A stretch of DNA of 64,000 nucleotides, taken from positions 1 to 64,000 of the forward strand of contig CAJNYU010002957.1 of assembly GCA_905331475.1 (NCBI GenBank), written 5' to 3'. Source of the DNA: Rotaria socialis (Eukaryota > Rotifera > Eurotatoria > Philodinida > Philodinidae). Each line of letters opens with the position of its first letter. The first letter of the stretch is position 1. This document shows, in pieces, positions 56,990-64,000 of this stretch. The notes under the pieces are model-generated. The model made no database searches. It was not told the origin of the DNA and was given only the letters and a program-made list of their open reading frames with translations. The position numbers and the translations under genes are program-made.

Positions 56990-59900
56990 AATAGATATTT
57001 TTATCGTATTGTATATTTACCTTCTGGCTTCTCTAAGTTCCTATCTGAAAAGTAAAAGTTTTCTTTTAAATGATTCAAGCTTTGTTCGAGAAAAATTCAT
57101 TAGATTATATCGTTGCAAGAATAGACGTCAGTCAAAAAAGAACAATGCGAAGAAATCTTTCAAGTTTCACTGAAGAGAAATTCTACAAAATGGCAAATGA
57201 AATTTAAATACCGTTAATTGTTCACAATTTTCTCACTATATTAACTTAAAACTATTTATATAAAAAGAAAAACAGTAACCATTCAAACCTAATAGGATAA
57301 AATATATCATAATCAAAGTCTTCCTTTGATACAATATTCTAATCTGTATTAGGATTTTCGTGTACAAGATCAATATCGAATTTCAAATACAGTTAATAGA
57401 AATCCATATTGATTGTACTATGTTCAAATCGATAGGCTCTATCGATCGATGAGAGACACCATCAAGATTCACCAACCCCTAGAAAATTACTAGAGAAAAA
57501 AAATCATCTAGTTTACACTTGTACGTATTATATACGTCTAGGGATTTCTATTTTCGTACTCGTAAAAAGCATTCTTTAGCGAGCGAATAATGTCTTCTAT
57601 TTATCAAAATACTTTGTTGAGTCACGACTTTGTCAGAAAAGAAGACACTCCTTCGATTATTAAATCACGTAGACACTATAAAAAAAAATATGCTTTAAAG
57701 CATCAACAATTGATAAAGCAAAACGTGTGAAAATAAAATTCAATTATCTACCCACTATTGAGACTCCTAGTGTTGGCTATATCTTGCAGGGATTTTATTA
57801 CCATGCACTACTATTAAATAGAAGAGATTAGATTGAATAAGATTAATAGAAATAAAATGTACCATACAGAAAAAGAATTTTGTTTTTTTCTTAATGGTAA
57901 CATGTTGATAACAACGACATTTTCATCATTCCAACACGTTGTGTTTCGTTTTTTAATATATATTATCAATCCGGTGACTTATAAATGATTGTAGTATGAT
58001 ATTCGACGTATATCTCTATCTCTATCTATCTCTATATACAAGTCGATGTTTCCTTCATTCTACGCCAATAAACAAACAACAATGTTAGGTAGATCTAATA
58101 ATCAATAACGAGCGGCCTCATCAGATGCACTTCTAAGGATGCCGCCACATATAGGAAAAGTAAACTATAGCTGAACAAAATGGTAGCGTCAGTCATTCTG
58201 CTAGTATTGGACATACTTTTGAAAAGTTTGTTTCTATGAGAAAACGCGATCTTTTTCACTTTTGAAAACATTTGTATATTATCTGCTTGGTTTGAACTTG
58301 TTTCAGCAAAAATTTATACTTATTACGTTTTGATATTATATGCAAGAGAAAAGTCATGAAGAGAAACGTAACATACGATGTCACATATAATCGTAGATAA
58401 AAATCAATTGCTACTATTCTTTACAATAGTAAGCTAATACTTTAAGTAAATAAATATAAGAATAAACTCTAGTTATAAGAGATGTTTTATCCTGCACTAA
58501 TGTAAACACACTAGAGAGTGATGCTTCGACAATCACCTTTCTCTTGTTACCATCTCGTTTCAATCAATGAGAAAGTTTTATGTTTCTTGTCCGAATAATG
58601 CAAAAAAAAACAATATGAACAAAATCTAACATTTTTCTCTCATCTAGAATCCCCATTGAACAGCACAACATGAGTCATTGGCTGGATAGCAGAATAACAA
58701 TAGAAATTTTTTGAATACATTTTCTTTCTACATATGTTTTTTTACAAGAAGTAGCATCTGCGTTAGTGATGGCTCATTATGCCTGTTTAAGAAAAATAAA
58801 ACATTGTATCAATATCGCTTCTCCTACCAAGATTTAAATATTGGGAAGATTTTTAGAGCTAATGTGATTGTGATAATCTCTATAATTGGAAATATTCTTA
58901 AGAATAATATAAAACTATTTATTCTACTCGCATCAATGAGTAAAAGAATATGGAAATATCTATAGTAACATCTTTTAAAATTTTAATGTGAAGATTGTCA
59001 ACGCAATTAATGGTGTATATGTTTAATTGATTTTGTTTGAAGTCAATTTTGAAATCTGCATATCCTTTGTTGCATGATTATCGCATACTATTTTCACCAA
59101 TCAAAAAATCTCATCATTTTTTATGCAAGTTTTTCTAGCCAGCTATAATAAAAATTCTATGATAATTCAATATTGATAGCACTCAATATATATATATATA
59201 TATATATATGCTGCAGTGTGCAGATGATCACGAGTTAAAAGTCAAATATCATATAAAATTAATGCTATTTGCAAAAATTTGTAACGTATAAAAATAAAAA
59301 ACACAATGACAAGCTTCTAATATTATAATAAAAATAATATACGATCTATTTTCATCAATATAAATATGAAACTCGAGATAAAGATTTTTCCGAAATGCAA
59401 CGTTTTTATTTCTATTATTCGTAACTTCAATTTTTCGAACAATTAAAAAAAAAGAAACCTTTTTTGGTTCCCTCTTCATGTTTTTTTCTTTTAGTAGCAA
59501 TTAAAAACTTGAGATATAAAAACAATAACACAGTAACAAGTCAACTTGTAATCGACTACATTGAATATGTGTGTTTTTATAATAAATGTTAAGTTAGCTT
59601 TCAACTTGCATCCGGTTTCCAGCATGAACATGCTCGCTCTCGCACGAGAGAGCAATTGAATCGTTTAAATAGACGAATCAGATTAGCACTAGTAGAAAGT
59701 AGTGTATTCATCACACAGGAAGTCAATAGAGAGTGAGCCTCAAGCAGTAACATGCATACTACACACATATAGACATGTTTTCCTTGTATTTCCACTTCAT
59801 TTGTGATAGTGCTGGTATATTATTGCACACACGTTTGTCACGGAAACTAGTATAGGTTAACTTCCGTATGAAAAGTTGTTGCATTTGATTTTAAAAGCCG

Positions 59901-60360
59901 CTCACTAGAATAATTCAGGCACGAAAAGTAGTCGCAGATGTTATTCTTCTTTTCCCTCTTCATCATTCTGGAAGAACAACGCATTCGCTTTTCAATGTTT
60001 CTCTTTCTCAAAAGAGAGTGAAGAGAAAAAAAATACATAGACATATACAAGTAACGGATATTCGAATTACGCTCGATGTCATCACTTCCTCAATGTATGT
60101 CGATTAGTCTCTCCATTTTCTTCTAAGTGGAATATATTCTTTTGCTTATCATGAATCCCTATTGGGCATTGAGTCGATCTTTTCCTTTTTCATTGGTCTA
60201 TTTAAGAGAAAACGCGTGAGTGGAAACGAGAGACACAGCGGAGAAGAAGAAGGAGAAGAAGAGTAGAATATTTAGCCTGTTTTCCGGCATACGATTATTT
60301 TTTTAATTTCATCTTTATGTGTTAATCAAAACGTCGATTAATTTGTATATATATATTAAA
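56990..60360. other. Long spacer upstream of HMBS and the NK2 homeobox gene
   Basis: 3.4 kb without a recognisable gene, between divergent HMBS and NK2. It holds TATC/TC repeats (58012-58038), a TA repeat (59186-59208) and a palindromic CTCTCG-CAC-GAGAG at about 59640. Open frame 58711-58965 has no family character. As the upstream region of a developmental gene it is a natural place for enhancers; none can be named by eye. Confidence 0.45.
59186..59208. repeat. TA dinucleotide repeat
   Basis: (TA)11 upstream of the NK2 gene. Confidence 0.9.
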
Positions 60361-61419
60361 ATGAAGAATTTCTCTGTACAATATTTACTTTCACATGATG
60401 ATAATAAAAAAGATATATCATCTGCACCAATAGCAACAACGTCGTCCAATACATTAAATATAACTACATCAGATGATGTTGGTAAGAATATAAAATAGAA
60501 CTTGAAAAAAGCTTTTTTTTCTTTTACTTCTCTTTTTTTGTTTAGAAGATGATAATCATTCATCTGCTTCATCGTCTTTTTATGATTCATCAAATGACGA
60601 TGATGATGACGATGATGAACAACCAATAGTTAGTAGAAATCCTCTGGATACTAGTGCAACATCTGAAGATAGTGAAACATCAAAATATCTTCAACAAGAC
60701 CATAGTCATCATCATGAAACATCAAAAAGACGAAAACGACGAGTGCTATTTACTAAACAACAAACATTTGAACTTGAAAGACGTTTTCGCCAACAACGCT
60801 ATTTATCTGGTAGAGAGAAGCTTCTATTTATTTTTTCTGATCATGTTTATTTTCTTGTAGCACCAGAACGAGAACATCTAGCTAGTGCAATAAATTTATC
60901 AGCTACTCAAGTAAAAATTTGGTTTCAAAATCGTAAGTACAATTTATTTTTCATCGAAAAACAAAGATACTAATCTAAAAATTTTCTCTAGATCGCTATA
61001 AAATGAAACGTTCACGTCCTGACAAAAGTATGATTATAATTTTATTTATTTCTATTTTCATTTATTTTATTCCAATAAAAGATTTAATCGATACAGCAAT
61101 GTCTGCTCCTCGACGTGTGGCGGTTCCAGTACTTATTCGGAATGGTCGGCCATGTCATCAACAACGTTTTTCTCTCCCATCGTCATCATCAACAACAGCA
61201 GCAGCAGCAGCCGTATCTAGTCAACGCATTCATGGTCAGTCAATAACAAGCAGTAACAGCTCATTAGGAGAAGCATCATTATCATGCAAGAATGATGCTC
61301 CTCCCAGTATACTATTTAATGACAGACAACATATGAAATGTGACAATATGGATTTGTTCCAACAGTTTCTTCTTTCACAATGGGCACTTTCAAAAAAATT
61401 ATTTTTTCCAACAACTTAA
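60361..61419 (+). CDS. NK2-class homeobox transcription factor (Nkx2.1/2.2-like)
   Basis: Exons 60361-60481, 60546-60809, 60861-60932, 60992-61027 and 61082-61419 give 276 residues. Three NK2 hallmarks are present. First, a TN motif at the N-terminus (FSVQYLL, residues 4-10), which recruits Groucho-type corepressors. Second, a homeodomain [49 protein letters not shown] with the class-defining Tyr54. Third, an NK2-specific domain [15 protein letters not shown] after it. Acidic runs precede the homeodomain, and Ser and Ala runs follow it. The 54-nt intron at 61028-61081 is open in frame; unspliced it would add a false hydrophobic segment. NK2.1/2.2 proteins pattern ventral neural and pharyngeal or gut tissue. 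Which paralogue this is cannot be fixed by eye. Confidence 0.93.
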
Positions 61420-63161
61420 AACAAAACACAAAAATAAACAGTTATTGAATATTTGCCATAGATTATCTTAAAGAGTTTGTTTTTCTTCTGGTTTGCATTT
61501 TATTAGAAATTTTATATTACTATTATTATTATTACTCGAAAAAAAAAAGAACAAATCTATCTTTTCATCAGTTAATAAAGTAGAACAAGTGTATTGATTC
61601 GCAATGAAAATTTCTATCAGTTGGTTTATTCTTACAATAAAATAAGAAATGAAAATTTGCTAAGTATTTTTTTCATCTTCATTCTGAATAATGATCTAAT
61701 TGATGTAAACAATGATTTACATGAGAAACATATCTGTTAACACCTAGACTATAAACAAAAAACTTTGTTTGAGTGGGTCTTATGAATTGATCTGGCAATG
61801 AAGCATCCATTTTTTTAAATAAATAAATTCTACTATGTAAACTACAGGACCTCAACAAAAGCAAAGCTAGTATGGCTCATATTGTTAGACATAGTACATC
61901 AAAATATTAGAATTTTTATTGAAACTACTTTTTATACAATTATAGCCCTGAAAGGAATTATTTTCAAATAATATGTCTAACCTTGCTGGCTTTTGCCAAA
62001 AAATAATTATCTTGCAGCAAATACTCTATGATACATATCTCACTCTGCCGTTATTATAAATCGATGCTTCCGTAAAGATTTCTTAGTGTGACATGCTTCT
62101 GATAAAAAAATATGATTCCAACGTCACAATAATTCTATTCTCGTAACAAGAATATTATAAAGATAACTATCTCCTAGAGCGCAAACGTTTTACTGAATTA
62201 GTTTCAATAGAAAAAATGTTATAAAGTTCCATTTTTTTCTAGTGTGAAATAAGCGTACTGAATATTTGGTGAGACCAACTAACTAAATCAGTGTACTATT
62301 CTATAATTATCTTTAAAATATTTATTGAATAACACTTTAAAGCCTTCAAATTAGAAGTATCCGATATTTTTCTCATTCTTGGACGTGCTATAAAAAAAAC
62401 TGCGATATTTTATGATACTATTCTATGAAGACTGCAAACGAACAGCAATAATACTGTGAGATCGTACACGTTTCAACTGTGTCTAATGAAATTCATAGTT
62501 TGCTAGAGTCAGCCCTTGTACTTGGATAAATATTTAGTAGCAGCGCAGTTTGTTTCATTTGTTTATTGAATGTTAGATACGATTCATAGAAAAACATTTA
62601 GCCACTTACTAAAACAAAAGTACTTTTACTGAGCATTTTGAGAGATTGAAACAGATCACAAATAAACTATCTTTCTATCGAAAGAGTTTTTTGTTTAATC
62701 ATTGAGTACTTTCACTTTCTTGAACAGCAGATGAAAACTTACGTTTCTACGAGTTAGTTTTCTTTTTTTTTACAATCATTGTCACTTTTGATAGCAGGTC
62801 AATAGGACGAAGATAATTAACCTATTTCATTTATTTTTGTCATCGCTGACTAAATTACAATAACAAAAATTCAATGCTGGCAACAGAAAGGATACAAAAC
62901 ACATGACTGTAGGTGTTTTAAACTATTTCGTTTTTTATTAATGCAGTGGAAAGAAGGCACATCGACTATACTGATCTGTGATGAAAACGAATACGACGCA
63001 GACAAGGAAAGACCTTGTCACTCACTATTAATTAAGCACATTCTAATATGTATTGAAATTGATTTTCAATTGATTATATTTTATAAATATGAGATATTTT
63101 GATCAAAATATGTACAAATAAATAGAATAAAAGCAAGAAAACATTTTCTTTCTTTATATTA
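61420..63161. other. Convergent intergenic, 1.7 kb
   Basis: 3' flank of the NK2 gene and of the proline-rich gene. AT-rich, with nothing recognised. Confidence 0.45.
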
Positions 63162-63596
63162 TCAATAAGTAGTGATCAAATTGTTCGCATTAAAACCAAT
63201 AGCATAATGATTGAAATATAATTCTGGTCGATACTTTCGTTCAGCGTATCGAACGGGTACCACAGACCGAGCTGGCAATGGTTGTCTCGGATAATTCTGT
63301 CGTGGCGTAAGAACTGGAATTTCAATTGTTATTTTCCGTTTTACCTTTGTATTTTGATCATTGTTTCTGAGTGTTCGTTGATTTTGATTTTCTTTTTCAT
63401 AAACAGGAGTAAACCGTGACGAATATGCAGGTGGTTGAAGAATCGGTATAGTTTTTGGAACAGCCGAAAGAGGAGGCTTAGGTGGGTTACGAGCAAACCC
63501 ATGATGAGGATTAGATGGAATGCGAGCATCTACTCGATGCAATGGTGGTATCGGTTGATGTGCAGGTCTATGATGCGGGATGCGGACAAAATCCAT
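63162..63596 (-). CDS. Proline-rich hypothetical protein
   Basis: A 144-residue single-exon frame. The first half is rich in Pro, His and Arg (MDFVRIPHHRPAHQPIPPLHR, NPPKPPLSAVPKTIPILQPP). The second half is basic with aromatic residues (KVKRKITIEIPVLTPRQNYP, YAERKYRPELYFNHYAIGF). No signal peptide or known domain. PxxP motifs could bind SH3 domains, which is only a possibility. Low-complexity, biased composition sustained over 144 codons in AT-rich DNA argues for a real gene. Confidence 0.5.
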   Translation of the reverse strand: MDFVRIPHHRPAHQPIPPLHRVDARIPSNPHHGFARNPPKPPLSAVPKTIPILQPPAYSSRFTPVYEKENQNQRTLRNNDQNTKVKRKITIEIPVLTPRQNYPRQPLPARSVVPVRYAERKYRPELYFNHYAIGFNANNLITTY

Positions 63597-64000
63597 ATTT
63601 ATGATAATGAATACACTGGCAAATGAACTGAAGTTTGGTTTGAAATAATAATAACGATGTGTTCTCTATCAGACCATCATATCTCAGGTGAGAAGAAAAG
63701 CCTGACATATTGAAGAGCATATCACGCGTGTCGAAAACATTAAAGCGCACCTGGCGTCAACAAAAAAACGAATTGCATGTTTCTTTAGTTATTTCTTTGT
63801 GAGTTATTTTGACATATACTATTTAATTATTATTTTGGAAATTTCGTCTTTTGAATTAGTTGTGTCTTCTAAGTATGAAATTTCTCATTTCATATTTTTC
63901 AAAAACAGGAATACACGAATATTTTTGTTATAAAATTCTGGCATGCATTCGACTAGTCCTTTTTGTTAAGTCACGAAAAATAGATTAATTTACAATGAGA
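63597..64000. other. Right-edge intergenic
   Basis: 404 bp upstream of the proline-rich gene, running to the window edge. No feature is recognised. Confidence 0.4.

Noticed and set aside
61028..61081. Hydrophobic segment [15 protein letters not shown] within the NK2 protein
   Set aside because: It begins with GTATGA and ends in AAAAG; it is an in-frame intron, and a membrane helix after a homeodomain would make no sense.

Overview
The window comes from a eukaryotic genome that is AT-rich, with genes split by mostly 50-65 nt GT-AG introns. I identify it as a bdelloid rotifer. The decisive evidence is at the left edge. A spliced-leader (SL) RNA gene carries the leader GCTTATTACAAC + TTACCAAGAG, followed at once by a GTAAAT donor; this matches the SL known from bdelloids. 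An intronless VanX-type D-Ala-D-Ala dipeptidase, a bacterial-type enzyme embedded among animal genes, fits the heavy horizontal acquisition known in this group.

Layout, left to right. 0-0.4 kb: a U2 snRNA gene (minus, 3' end outside the window) and the SL RNA gene (plus) diverge from a 140-bp spacer. In both, an AATWTCGTGC box ends exactly 22 nt before the transcript start. 1.3-6.5 kb, all plus: VanX-like dipeptidase, TMBIM4/Lifeguard, CNPPD1-type cyclin, and a single-pass membrane protein with two PPxY motifs. 7.0-10.1 kb, minus: OXSR1/STK39 (OSR1/SPAK) kinase with a DCG in place of DFG. 10.1-14.2 kb: gene-poor, with a broken CNPPD1 fragment and two foldback repeats. 14.9-15.8 kb: TMED2 (p24). 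17-18.5 kb, minus: a divergent annexin. 19-22.1 kb, minus: homocysteine S-methyltransferase whose introns hold two non-autonomous DNA elements. 22.4-25.2 kb: an unrecognised disordered protein. 25.9-46.4 kb, minus: one very large gene, SZT2 of the KICSTOR complex. 49.2-54.4 kb: a B-box protein, a HAUS8-like coiled-coil protein, ZNF511 and ribosomal protein S12. 55.5-57 kb, minus: HMBS. 60.4-61.4 kb: an NK2-class homeobox gene. 63.2-63.6 kb, minus: a proline-rich hypothetical protein.

The largest SZT2 intron (2.86 kb, 38767-41626) contains two hairpins on the SZT2 strand. I recognise them as miR-750 and miR-1175, a paired protostome microRNA family.

Several genes have a plausible 3' splice site within 0-15 nt of the start codon (HMT, OXSR1, SZT2, the VanX-like gene, TMBIM4, RPS12). 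This is what SL trans-splicing would use. ZNF511 and RPS12 are so close (35 nt from stop to acceptor) that they could be one polycistronic unit. Exon junctions were assigned by eye from phase and family alignment from memory; introns of SZT2 in particular are only partly resolved.
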